44,316 nt of DNA from Flavobacteriaceae bacterium (GTDB lineage Bacteria; Bacteroidota; Bacteroidia; Flavobacteriales; Flavobacteriaceae). The stretch lies in NCBI GenBank assembly GCA_013001285.1, contig JABDMU010000051.1, forward strand, positions 1 to 44,316. Direction: 5' to 3'. Positions within the stretch are counted from its first letter, which is position 1. The number at the start of each line of letters is the position of its first letter. Under the pieces are notes generated by a model. It worked only from the letters and a program-made list of their open reading frames with translations, was not told the origin of the DNA and did not search any database. Below, in pieces: positions 17,570-25,066 of this stretch. The position numbers and the translations under genes were made by a program.

Positions 17570-17599
17570 TAATTTTTCAATTTTCAATTAGTTGAAGAA

Positions 17600-17731
17600 C
17601 GCCTTGCGTTAAGGATGGAGTCTTTGTTGGAGCTCCTTGCAAAGAGCGACTGACGAGAGCCTGACCCACTGAAGCCTGTTTGCTTTTATAGCCAGTTTTA
17701 CGAGCTAGGGTGGCGTAAGTGGGTAACGCCC
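17600..17731. repeat. G+C-richer intergenic element with inverted ends (possible dispersed repeat)
   Basis: This stretch has a visibly higher G+C content than the surrounding A+T-rich DNA. It begins with an AACGC-ctt-GCGTT hairpin at about 17598-17610 and ends in GGGTAACGCCC. The outer words GCGTTA (17606-17611) and TAACGC (17724-17729) are reverse complements, so the whole element could fold as a long stem-loop. Read on the minus strand it starts GGGCGTTACCCA and ends CCATCCTTAACGC. I recall similar G+C-rich intergenic elements with these ends in several flavobacterial genomes, but cannot check this here. No open reading frame of note is inside. It separates the first gene of the AAA+ cassette from the second. 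Confidence 0.55.
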
Positions 17732-17737
17732 AAAAAA

Positions 17738-19087
17738 CTAAGATAATAAATCGTCTTCTCCTTTTGGTTTAGCGTTGTCATCTTCTCCTCCGGTACTATC
17801 GTCATCACCTGAAGGTGCAGTAGCATCGGCTTTATAATATTCATCAAATATTTCTTTCATATCGATGCCGTAGCGTTCTGCAAAATTCTGTTGAATTTTC
17901 GCATCCTTAGCTCTGATCTCCTGAAGGGCTTCAGCATAGCTTTTATAAACCCCTTGCATCACTTTTTCGTGAACAGGAATATTGTCCATCATTTCCTGAC
18001 GCGCTTTGGCACTAGCAGTATGCATAGCGGCCAAGGTCTCTCCAATATGCTCATCGGTTTTCACACCTAGATGCTCAAGAATGGCAGCGAATTCCTGATC
18101 GGTTCTCGCTTTTAAAGCCACCACATAGCCATCATAATATTTTAAGCGCTCTTCGGTATCCGACTTTAATTTAGCGCGATGGGTTTGTAAATTACTGCGT
18201 AGAGAGGTCAGTACCTTGATGGTTAAATTATGTTTATGCACAAAGCTATCTTTACTTGCGGCCAGCGTTGTATACGCATTTTTAAGACCTTCCAGTTCTT
18301 CTGCCTTTTGTTCCAGCTGAGTGACCTTACCAATAGCTTGTGCGTATTCGGCCGATTGCTTATCGACGATCTCTTCCAGTTCAGTACGTGCTTGTTTGAG
18401 CAAGGCGTAGTTTTCTTCAAGTTTGGCCTCTACCTCTTTTTTCTTTTCAAGTGCTTTTGTGTGGTTTTTGGTGGCTTCAATAATAGCATCTTGCAGCTTG
18501 TCTTCGACTTCCTTTATTTCGATCTCACGATCTTTTAGGCGTTTTACAGCTGCTTGACTTTTAAACGATAGTTCATCAAGAAGTGTTTGAATATCGGCAC
18601 TTTCAATACGTTGTTGAAACAGCGCTTTGGCCTTGGTATCGGCAGCGTCGCGTTCTTGCTGCGCTTTTTTCAATTCTTCGGCAGCTTTCTTTATTTTACT
18701 TTTGCGTCCCCAAAGATTATTCCACCAAGTGTCTGGTTTATTTTCGGCATCTTCAAGTTCAACTTTAGCGCGTTCTAAGCGTTTTATAGCATTGTCTATG
18801 ATCTTTTGTTCATCGGCATTAAGCGATGAGAAATTCTCGAAAATTATACCTACCTCGTCTTGGTAATCGGTGAGATCTTTAATGGCGTCCAGAAGGGTTG
18901 TTCTGTCCTTTTCGGCCATATGTACAACATCGTCGAGAGTAGCATTTAATATTTTTTGACGAGATTCTGGATCGTCCTCCTGAGCCAATTTCGATTTCAT
19001 TTGGTCAATGGCTTTTCCCCAATTAACATCTACTTTCTCTGTTTTCTCGCTTGAATTGGTTTCTAATAAATCAAAATCGTCTGACAT
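17738..19087 (-). CDS. Long-helical acidic-tailed protein, first gene of the AAA+ cassette (possibly TelA-like)
   Basis: The protein has 449 residues and is soluble, almost entirely alpha-helical. A tryptophan-rich hinge (DTWWNNLWGRKSKIKKA, about 119-135) lies inside a long Ala/Glu/Lys/Gln-rich coiled-coil region running from about residue 95 to 330. A helical segment follows (GVYKSYAEALQEIRAKDAKI), then FAERYGIDMKEIFDEYYK and a disordered acidic/glycine tail (GDDDSTGGEDDNAKPKGEDD). The helical make-up and length recall TelA-type toxic-anion-resistance proteins or ESCRT-III/PspA-like coiled-coil proteins, but I see no diagnostic motif and leave it unnamed. It is a plausible substrate or scaffold for the AAA+ ATPase encoded two genes downstream. 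Transcription probably starts in the 196-base gap upstream. Confidence 0.7.
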   Translation of the reverse strand: MSDDFDLLETNSSEKTEKVDVNWGKAIDQMKSKLAQEDDPESRQKILNATLDDVVHMAEKDRTTLLDAIKDLTDYQDEVGIIFENFSSLNADEQKIIDNAIKRLERAKVELEDAENKPDTWWNNLWGRKSKIKKAAEELKKAQQERDAADTKAKALFQQRIESADIQTLLDELSFKSQAAVKRLKDREIEIKEVEDKLQDAIIEATKNHTKALEKKKEVEAKLEENYALLKQARTELEEIVDKQSAEYAQAIGKVTQLEQKAEELEGLKNAYTTLAASKDSFVHKHNLTIKVLTSLRSNLQTHRAKLKSDTEERLKYYDGYVVALKARTDQEFAAILEHLGVKTDEHIGETLAAMHTASAKARQEMMDNIPVHEKVMQGVYKSYAEALQEIRAKDAKIQQNFAERYGIDMKEIFDEYYKADATAPSGDDDSTGGEDDNAKPKGEDDLLS

Positions 19088-19233
19088 ATGTTGTGTGTAT
19101 TAAGGTTTTATAAAATTTTGGATAAGCAATTTCGTTAAATTTTATGAGTATTAAAATTTATATAGCCTAAAATATATGTATATATTATGAACAAATAGTT
19201 ACAGATTTTTTTAGCTAATTATTTTGATTAAAT

Positions 19234-19266
19234 AAAAAAACGGCTTTCCATTTGGAAAGCCGTTTA
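19234..19266 (-). terminator. Intrinsic terminator after the FadL-type gene
   Basis: The 12-pair inverted repeat AAACGGCTTTCC-attt-GGAAAGCCGTTT is followed on the minus strand by a T7 run. It lies 18 bases after the stop of the outer-membrane channel gene at 19284. Confidence 0.92.
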
Positions 19267-19283
19267 TCATATTACTTTAAAAC

Positions 19284-20612
19284 TTAGTCCTGTTCAACTT
19301 CTTTAGCAATAAATGTATAGTTTAATCCTACCATGATCATAGAGGTTGTCATGTCATAAGCTACTTCACTTCCTGGAATCGCGCCGTAGGGAGGATACAT
19401 TTCTATAAACATAGGATTTAATATTTGACCCGAAGTTTCCCCATTACTTGTTCCGTAGTGGAAAACACCGTTAAGGGTCACTCGGTCATTGGCTTCGTAT
19501 CCAAAGCCAATTTGATATGCATTCTTAATAATAGCCGTTGCCGGTATATTGAAGAAGGCCACATCACTATTAATAGGATTGGTACTATAGGTATACCCAA
19601 ATCGGATAGGTAATTTATCTACACCTTTATATTGTACACCTGCCGAAATAATTGAGATATTATCCCATCCAAATCCAGCAACAGATGCTGTTTGGGTCCA
19701 GCCTGTATTTGAGAAACCTTTAGTATTTTCATAGTTTACTAATCTGTAATCGACAGCAAGGTCAAAATCGCCTTCAGAGTATCCTAATCCAACAGAGAAG
19801 ATAGCAGGATAGTCCATTCTGAATCTGTTCTTATCAGTAGAACCGTCAAGATAGGTATTATCAAATTTAAACTTTTTGAAGGACTGAGAAGTCTTATAAG
19901 CTACACCAGCCTTAAATCCAGATCCAGAATCAAAATATAGCCCGAATTGTCCACCGAATCCTATTGCTGAGGCGTTATTTGTAGATGGATATCCAGCGGC
20001 TGTAGGATTAGCTGTTGGATTTGGCATAAGTTCGAGTGATGCCCAGTTTAAATTTGGTTGAATCCCCACCGAGAACTGATCAGACAACTCATAGGCCCAA
20101 GTCAATCCGATTTGTAATAACATATAATTAGATTCTATACGACCAAAACCGCCTTCACTTTGAGGCATATTTATAGGATTGGTCATACTTTCAGGAAAGG
20201 TTACCCCGAATCCGCTAATACCAAATGCAGAAGCACCAAAAGTATGTTTACTATCTGGCTTACCCCAAACCATGGCTAAGGACGGCATTGGAGAAACCCC
20301 TTTGTCATCTTCTGTCGTCCCGCTAAAGAAGTTGCCTGTAGGTTGGCCCATATCATCAAATTCAGGAACCGTTGAGCTCAATTCTGGCGAAGAAAAGAAC
20401 AAACCAATATCAAATTTTAAAATATTTTCATCAAAAACCGACACTGCTGCCGGATTCCATTGTAAAGCTCCGGAAATATCAAGTGGTTGCCCAGTGGCTG
20501 CACCACCCATTGACATATTTACAGATCCCACGCCCTGCATAATATGACCAGTTTGTGCATAAAGAATTGTTGAAAACAATAATGCTAATAGTTTTAAATA
20601 AGAGTGTCTCAT
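19284..20612 (-). CDS. OmpP1/FadL-family outer-membrane channel
   Basis: The protein has 442 residues with a signal peptide (about 1-20, LLALLFSTILYAQ). The FadL-type N-terminal hatch region follows (GHIMQGVGSVNMSMGGAATGQPLDISGALQWNPAAVSVFDEN), where the NPA motif of the family is clear. The remainder shows alternating beta-strand pattern ending in an aromatic strand (SMIMVGLNYTFIAK), as expected for a 14-strand barrel. FadL-like proteins take up long-chain fatty acids or other hydrophobic compounds across the outer membrane; the substrate here is unproven. The gene is monocistronic, with its own terminator, and has an inverted repeat about 120-140 bases upstream that may be an operator. Confidence 0.88.
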   Translation of the reverse strand: MRHSYLKLLALLFSTILYAQTGHIMQGVGSVNMSMGGAATGQPLDISGALQWNPAAVSVFDENILKFDIGLFFSSPELSSTVPEFDDMGQPTGNFFSGTTEDDKGVSPMPSLAMVWGKPDSKHTFGASAFGISGFGVTFPESMTNPINMPQSEGGFGRIESNYMLLQIGLTWAYELSDQFSVGIQPNLNWASLELMPNPTANPTAAGYPSTNNASAIGFGGQFGLYFDSGSGFKAGVAYKTSQSFKKFKFDNTYLDGSTDKNRFRMDYPAIFSVGLGYSEGDFDLAVDYRLVNYENTKGFSNTGWTQTASVAGFGWDNISIISAGVQYKGVDKLPIRFGYTYSTNPINSDVAFFNIPATAIIKNAYQIGFGYEANDRVTLNGVFHYGTSNGETSGQILNPMFIEMYPPYGAIPGSEVAYDMTTSMIMVGLNYTFIAKEVEQD

Positions 20613-21038
20613 AATACATATATTTACAGTGAAAAATTTGAAAAAAGTCGTGTCTAAATTGACTTTTTTAATGTTTTAAAATTACTCTTGAAGCGCCATG
20701 AAAACTATGATATTTATCACCATAAAATCCTTATGTAACTTGGGTTACACTTCACTTGTAACAGCGTTGGTGCTGTCATTCTATGGATGTAAAGTTGTAT
20801 TAGAGTTTCAACCAAGAATTGTATATCCAATATTATTATAAGGTGCAAATGGGTGTAGTGAAATCGATAAGTTTCGGAAAATAATCGAGGATAATTCTGA
20901 CGCTATTGACGTTCGTCTATTAAATTGGTATCCTAATCGTTGATTTTTGAACCTCGTCGATAATTTGCTCATTTTAAGATGATTAAAAATTATTTGAATT
21001 ATATTTGAGAAGCTATTAACCCCTAAACTGCCGCTATT
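20613..21038. other. Intergenic region between the FadL-type gene and a small membrane protein gene
   Basis: This is 426 bases with no convincing open reading frame on either strand; the reading frames present lack coding character. It holds a TGTAAC-ttgg-GTTACA inverted repeat at 20734-20749, a further TGTAAC word at 20757-20762, and ACAGC-gttggt-GCTGT at 20761-20776. The right half is featureless and A+T-rich. It must hold the divergent promoters of both flanking genes, although I cannot place an exact TAnnTTTG for either. Confidence 0.6.
20734..20749. promoter_or_regulatory. Inverted repeat TGTAAC-n4-GTTACA, possible operator
   Basis: Perfect 6-base arms are separated by four bases. The site lies 122 bases upstream of the FadL-type start codon and is followed within ten bases by another TGTAAC half-site. 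Its size and symmetry suit a TetR- or GntR-type dimer. No such regulator gene is in the window. Confidence 0.4.
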
Positions 21039-21281
21039 ATGTTGATAATTACCCAATTTAAGAATCTCATCACAGTTCCACTGATTGAACAAATTAGCAT
21101 TGTTACGATTTTGATAGTCACGGTTGCCTTTTTTTTCGTGCTTTTGATTTTAGGTATTTTACAATCGAAAAAATTAAGAGCTGAAAATGAGCGATTGAGT
21201 AAGCCTAAAGGCATGTCTATTCACGAGCAGAATAAAGTGTATCGTGATTTTAGAGAAGGTCACTTATACGATAACTACTAG
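21039..21281 (+). CDS. Small membrane protein (80 aa), hypothetical
   Basis: An N-terminal segment of about 18 residues precedes one strongly hydrophobic helix (about 19-42, ISIVTILIVTVAFFFVLLILGIL). A charged cytoplasmic segment follows (QSKKLRAENERLSKPKGMS), ending in HEQNKVYRDFREGHLYDNY. The basic/acidic tail after a single membrane span and its aromatic C-terminus look like a genuine conserved small protein rather than chance. I cannot name a function. ATG 21039 is one candidate; an internal Met at residue 59 is too late. It is convergent with ettA. Confidence 0.65.
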   Translation: MLIITQFKNLITVPLIEQISIVTILIVTVAFFFVLLILGILQSKKLRAENERLSKPKGMSIHEQNKVYRDFREGHLYDNY

Positions 21282-21326
21282 TTATTAAATCGATTTAAAT
21301 TTTACGAAGTTAATAGTGTAAAATTT

Positions 21327-23018
21327 TTATCTGATCAATTTTTTATACTTGATTCGTTTTGGGATGAGATCACCACCAAGGCGTTTACGTTTATTTTCTT
21401 CATAATCACTAAAGCTTCCTTCAAAGAAATAAACTTGGCTATCGCCTTCAAATGCTAAAATGTGCGTGCAAATCCGATCTAGGAACCAACGGTCATGAGA
21501 TATAACCACAGCACATCCTGCAAAGTTCTCTAAGCCTTCTTCCAATGCTCTCAATGTATTGACATCAAGATCATTAGTAGGCTCATCTAAAAGTAATACA
21601 TTACCTTCTTCCTTAAGGGTCATCGCTAAATGAAGTCGGTTGCGTTCACCACCGGAAAGCATAGATACTTTTTTATTTTGTTCACTTCCAGAGAAATTAA
21701 ATCGGCTTAAATAAGCTCGAGAATTAACCTGGCGATTACCCATCATAATTAACTCTTGTTCATCACTAAAGTTTTGCCAAATAGATTTATCAGGATCAAT
21801 ATTAGAATGACTTTGATCAACGTAGGCGATCTTAGCGGTTTCCCCCACTTTGAATTCACCTTTATCTGGAGTCTCTTCACCCATGATCATTCTAAAAATA
21901 GTTGTTTTACCAGCGCCATTCGGGCCAATAACACCAACTATTCCGGCTTGAGGCAATTTAAAATTCAAATCTTCATAAAGTAATATATCATCAAACCCTT
22001 TACTCACACCAACGGCTTCAATAACATTGGTTCCAAGTCGCGGACCATTAGGAATATATATCTCCAACTTGTCATCAAGTTGTTTTTGATCTTGACTCAT
22101 TAATTTCTCGTAATTATTTAAACGTGCCTTTTGTTTGGCCTGTCTTCCTTTGGGAGCCATTCTCACCCATTCTAATTCGCGTTCTAAGGTTTTTTGTCGT
22201 TTGCTTGCTTGCTTTTGCTCTTGGGCTAGTCGTTTGGATTTCTGATCGAGCCAAGACGAATAATTACCTTTCCATGGAATGCCTTCACCTCGATCGAGTT
22301 CTAAGATCCATCCAGCAACGTTATCAAGAAAATATCTATCGTGAGTAACGGCAATTACTGTTCCAGAATATTGAGCTAAATGATGTTCTAACCAATGTAC
22401 CGATTCGGCATCTAAATGGTTAGTAGGTTCATCTAATAATAAAACATCAGGTTCTTGGAGTAGTAATCGGCATAGTGCCACACGCCTACGTTCACCACCA
22501 GATAGTACTTCAATCTTTTTATTGCTATCAGGAGTGCGCAATGCATCCATGGCGATCTCTAGTTTTGTATCAAGTTCCCATGCATTTGAAGCGTCGATCT
22601 TGTCCTGTAATTCGGCTTGTTTATCCATGAGCTTCTGCATTTTATCAGGATTCTCATAAACTTCGGGCAGACCAAACATATCGTTGATCTTATTGTATTC
22701 GTCTAAAATTCCTACCGTTTCAGCAACACCTTCCTTAACAACTTCGATAACAGTTTTGTTGGGATCTAATTGTGGTTCTTGTTCTAAATATCCAACAGAA
22801 TAATCTTGAGAAAAAACGACGTCTCCCTGGTAGTTTTTTTCAACTCCTGCAATGATCTTGAGAAGGGTAGATTTACCAGAACCGTTTAATCCTAGAATAC
22901 CGATTTTGGCTCCGTAGAAAAAACTTAAATATATATTTTTAAGTACTGGCGTGTTAGCACCTTGATAGGTCTTACTAACACCAGTCATAGAGAATATTAT
23001 TTTTTTATCGTCACTCAT
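21327..23018 (-). CDS. ettA: Energy-dependent translational throttle protein EttA (ABC-F ATPase)
   Basis: The protein has 563 residues, has two ABC ATPase domains in one chain and no membrane domain. It binds the ribosomal E site and gates the first translation steps according to the ATP/ADP ratio (known for E. coli EttA). Domain 1 has Walker A GLNGSGKST, signature LSGGERRRVALCRLLL and Walker B LLLDEPTNHLD. A charged linker follows (RLAQEQKQASKRQKTLERELEW). Domain 2 has GPNGAGKTT, MLSGGERNRLHLAMTL and LLLDEPTNDLD. An arm-like insertion in domain 1 (NDMFGLPEVYENPDKMQKLM) and the length near 555 favour EttA over Uup or YheS. The start ATG 23018 lies only one base after the stop of the CAL67264-type gene, so the two are co-transcribed. 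Confidence 0.95.
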   Translation of the reverse strand: MSDDKKIIFSMTGVSKTYQGANTPVLKNIYLSFFYGAKIGILGLNGSGKSTLLKIIAGVEKNYQGDVVFSQDYSVGYLEQEPQLDPNKTVIEVVKEGVAETVGILDEYNKINDMFGLPEVYENPDKMQKLMDKQAELQDKIDASNAWELDTKLEIAMDALRTPDSNKKIEVLSGGERRRVALCRLLLQEPDVLLLDEPTNHLDAESVHWLEHHLAQYSGTVIAVTHDRYFLDNVAGWILELDRGEGIPWKGNYSSWLDQKSKRLAQEQKQASKRQKTLERELEWVRMAPKGRQAKQKARLNNYEKLMSQDQKQLDDKLEIYIPNGPRLGTNVIEAVGVSKGFDDILLYEDLNFKLPQAGIVGVIGPNGAGKTTIFRMIMGEETPDKGEFKVGETAKIAYVDQSHSNIDPDKSIWQNFSDEQELIMMGNRQVNSRAYLSRFNFSGSEQNKKVSMLSGGERNRLHLAMTLKEEGNVLLLDEPTNDLDVNTLRALEEGLENFAGCAVVISHDRWFLDRICTHILAFEGDSQVYFFEGSFSDYEENKRKRLGGDLIPKRIKYKKLIR

Positions 23019-23019
23019 T

Positions 23020-23202
23020 TTAAACGCGTCCTTTTAATGCATTGAATACCCAGGCTATTGCAAAAAACCCAATGCCAACAGCAGCGAAGCCCCATCCAGC
23101 TACATCATCATATCTAAAGGCACCAAGTGCTATTAGACCTAATCCAACGACGATCATAATTGTGGTGGCCCAGGCCAATACTGTATTTTTATTCATTGCC
23201 AT
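23020..23202 (-). CDS. CAL67264-family small membrane protein
   Basis: The protein has 60 residues with two transmembrane helices, about 8-26 (TVLAWATTIMIVVGLGLIALG) and 32-54 (WGFAAVGIGFFAIAWVF), and a short basic C-terminus (NALKGRV). I recognise the sequence as the small, highly conserved flavobacterial family named after a Gramella forsetii locus (CAL67264); its function is unknown. The start is placed at ATG 23202 (MAMNKNTVLAW), the family's usual beginning. An in-frame ATG ten codons upstream would add a stretch absent from the family. It precedes ettA by one base, an arrangement that suggests a role linked to translation or membrane state, but that is inference. Confidence 0.85.
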   Translation of the reverse strand: MAMNKNTVLAWATTIMIVVGLGLIALGAFRYDDVAGWGFAAVGIGFFAIAWVFNALKGRV

Positions 23203-23252
23203 AATTCTAAATTTTATAGGGATAGAAAGCAAATATCGTTTTTTTTAAAATA

Positions 23253-23279
23253 AAAAACACCCGATCGGGTGCTTTTTTA
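23253..23279 (-). terminator. Intrinsic terminator overlapping the pirin stop codon
   Basis: The perfect palindrome GCACCCGATCGGGTGT (minus strand) is followed by a T6 run. The left side merges with the pirin TAA at 23277-23279. It separates pirin from the CAL67264/ettA operon. Confidence 0.88.
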
Positions 23280-24149
23280 ACGTACAGGTAAAAAGCCCAT
23301 TTTACCTTGTTGATAGTCTCGCATGGCTTCCATGATCTCAGTTTGATTGTTCATTACATAAGGTCCCCAACTTTGTACAGATTCATTTAACGGTTCTCCA
23401 GACAATAACAGCAATTTGCTTTGCTGCTGACCAGATATTTTAAATCCTTCTCCATCTTGCTCGAAGTGAAGTAGTTGACTTTGATCCAACTCCAATTCGA
23501 TGTCGTCATTTATACTCACTTTTCCATTTAGCAAATAGATCAGGCCTTGATGGCTTTTTGGAAATTTCAACTCATGAATACCTTCTTTTTCTATATCAAT
23601 CATAAAAGCATTGACCGCGGTTTGCGTTTTTATCTTGCCTTTTACACCATCTAATTCTCCTGCTATGACTTGAATGGATACTTTCTCATCTACGGAGCGT
23701 ATCACGTCAAAATCTTCATTTTTCACATGCTGATAATTAGCTGGAATCATTTTTTTTGATGCCGGCAAATTTAGCCACAGTTGTATGCCCTCTAAGGTCC
23801 CACCTTTTCTAACAAATTCCTGTGTTGGGCCTTCGGCGTGAATAATGCCACGTCCTGCAGTAGTCCATTGTACATCACCAGACCTTACAATGCTTTCATT
23901 ATTTAGGGAATCACGATGTAATTGTTCACCCTGAATTAAAAAGGTGATCGGTTCAAATCCACGATGTGGATGCGGTCCAAGATCAAATGGGTTGTTTGCT
24001 TCATCAATATGATATGGTCCATAGTGATGTAAAAGCACGAATGGATCGATCATATTAATAGATGGCGTTGGTATGGGTTGTCTTAATTCGATTGGTCCCA
24101 TCATGACATAATCACTTCTTCCTATCGCTTTTATTGAATTGTATTTCAT
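23277..24149 (-). CDS. Pirin-family bicupin protein
   Basis: The protein has 290 residues, the normal pirin length. The metal-binding residues of the N-terminal cupin are present: H60 and H62 (GPHPHRGFEP), H104 and E106 (IIHAEGP). Other marks are IDPFVLLHHYGP, GDVQWTTAGRGIIHAEGP and QLWLNLPASKK. Bacterial pirins are non-haem iron proteins, and some have quercetin 2,3-dioxygenase activity in vitro; many respond to oxidative or electrophile stress. The gene lies downstream of the MarR regulator on the same strand, with a TTTCCATGGAAA palindrome in the 41-base gap. It therefore probably belongs to the regulon of that MarR protein. Confidence 0.93.
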   Translation of the reverse strand: MKYNSIKAIGRSDYVMMGPIELRQPIPTPSINMIDPFVLLHHYGPYHIDEANNPFDLGPHPHRGFEPITFLIQGEQLHRDSLNNESIVRSGDVQWTTAGRGIIHAEGPTQEFVRKGGTLEGIQLWLNLPASKKMIPANYQHVKNEDFDVIRSVDEKVSIQVIAGELDGVKGKIKTQTAVNAFMIDIEKEGIHELKFPKSHQGLIYLLNGKVSINDDIELELDQSQLLHFEQDGEGFKISGQQQSKLLLLSGEPLNESVQSWGPYVMNNQTEIMEAMRDYQQGKMGFLPVR

Positions 24150-24159
24150 TATTTTTTAT

Positions 24160-24171
24160 TTTCCATGGAAA
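24160..24171. promoter_or_regulatory. Palindrome TTTCCATGGAAA, predicted MarR operator of pirin
   Basis: A perfect 12-base palindrome lies between the marR stop and the pirin start. A related half-site AATATTCC follows at 24174-24181. The core TTCC-n2-GGAA is the same as in the inverted repeat at 25638-25657 upstream of the reductase operon. Confidence 0.5.
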
Positions 24172-24190
24172 CTAATATTCCAAATTTTTT

Positions 24191-24628
24191 TTATCTCATT
24201 TTGTCGAGCAAGTCACTTAATTGTTCTGCTTCGTTTTTATTTAATTTATCCATAAGGTTCAAATTCATATTTTCACCTATGGTTGCTAATAGGTCTATTC
24301 CTTTTTTTGTAATATCAATATGAACTACACGTCTATCATCGGGACACGGTATCCGAACGATCAGGTTCTTGATACACAATTTGTCCATTAATCGCGTTGC
24401 ATTAGGAGCGCGTTCTATCATTCTATCCTTAATGGTTTGCACCTTTAGTGGTTCTTTTGCACCCTTCAGAATCCGTAAAATATTATATTGTTGTGGCGAA
24501 ATTCCATACGGTTTAAAGAATTCATTCTGATGGCTTTTAATAAAATTAGCTGTGTAAATAATATTTAGAAGCGCCTTAACTTTAACACTAGGAAAATTAG
24601 AGTTTATATCTTTAGAAATATTCCCCAT
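24191..24628 (-). CDS. MarR-family transcriptional regulator
   Basis: The protein has 145 residues and a winged-helix dimer fold. Visible marks are FFKPYGISPQQYNILRIL (helix before the HTH), LKVQTIKDRMIERAPNATRLMDKLCIKNLIVRI (HTH) and PDDRRVVHIDITKKGIDLL, where the DxR of the wing is typical of MarR/HosA/MhqR-type proteins. The ATG at 24628 (MGNISKD) begins one base after the stop of the iron-sulfur gene; an upstream in-frame ATG at 24667 would force a 38-base overlap and is less likely. It has no obvious sensing cysteine apart from C98 (KLCIKN) and C107 in IPCPDD by local count. It probably represses its own operon and pirin by binding TTCC-n2-GGAA repeats. Confidence 0.9.
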   Translation of the reverse strand: MGNISKDINSNFPSVKVKALLNIIYTANFIKSHQNEFFKPYGISPQQYNILRILKGAKEPLKVQTIKDRMIERAPNATRLMDKLCIKNLIVRIPCPDDRRVVHIDITKKGIDLLATIGENMNLNLMDKLNKNEAEQLSDLLDKMR

Positions 24629-24629
24629 T

Positions 24630-25061
24630 TTAGCCTCTAAAGTCAATTTTACGGTGCTCACCATCACAATAGGGCTTGTTGCTTGAAGCCCCGCATCTGC
24701 AAAAGGCTGTTGCTTTACTTTTCATTTCTGAATCACCATTCGGCTTTTTTACTTCTAATGTTCCATGAATAAGTAATGGCCCATTTTCTAATACTTCTAC
24801 TTTTATGTCTTTCATAATTTGATCGTTTTGAGTTTCATTTTGAGATTTATAGGTTAAAGCTCCAGATGGACATGCATCAATTTGAGTTTTCAGCGCTGCT
24901 TCAGATGCGTTTTCTGCTTTGATCCAAGGTTTTTCTTCTGGATTATAAACTTTCGGTAAGCGCTTGACACATTCTCCTGCATGGATACATAATTTCGGCT
25001 TCCATATAACCGTTAAGTCACCATTAGAGTATTTCTTTATAATTTCTTTTTCTGAGCTCAT
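24630..25061 (-). CDS. Fused YjdI-type [4Fe-4S] mono-cluster and CDGSH iron-sulfur protein
   Basis: The protein has 143 residues and two iron-sulfur modules. Residues 10-70 match the divergent mono-cluster YjdI/Fer4_19 family (KLCIHAGECVKRLP with C25 and C31, and DACPSGAL with C64). Residues 85-143 are a CDGSH domain (FCRCGASSNKPYCDGEH; ligands C121, C123, C132, H136, with Glu replacing the usual Ser of CDGSH). CDGSH proteins carry a redox-active [2Fe-2S] cluster. The ATG at 25061 is chosen; an in-frame TTG at 25070 is the alternative. It lies between the FMN reductase (8 bases upstream) and marR (1 base downstream), so it is part of a redox operon. An electron-transfer or cluster-sensing role is inferred. 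Confidence 0.9.
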   Translation of the reverse strand: MSSEKEIIKKYSNGDLTVIWKPKLCIHAGECVKRLPKVYNPEEKPWIKAENASEAALKTQIDACPSGALTYKSQNETQNDQIMKDIKVEVLENGPLLIHGTLEVKKPNGDSEMKSKATAFCRCGASSNKPYCDGEHRKIDFRG

Positions 25062-25066
25062 ACTAT

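Noticed and set aside
17598-17737. Possible tRNA or small structured RNA within the G+C-rich stretch
   Set aside because: I could not fold it into a cloverleaf; there is no T-loop GTTCGA-type word or acceptor stem. A non-coding repeat element fits better.
18230-18866. Several + strand frames opposite the 449-aa helical protein, one with hydrophobic stretches
   Set aside because: The hydrophobicity is the antisense image of Lys/Glu/Gln codons of a coiled coil. There is no independent start, promoter or family signal.
20808-21214. Minus-strand frames over the gap upstream of the small membrane protein
   Set aside because: No start context, atypical composition, and overlap with the better small gene at 21039-21281.
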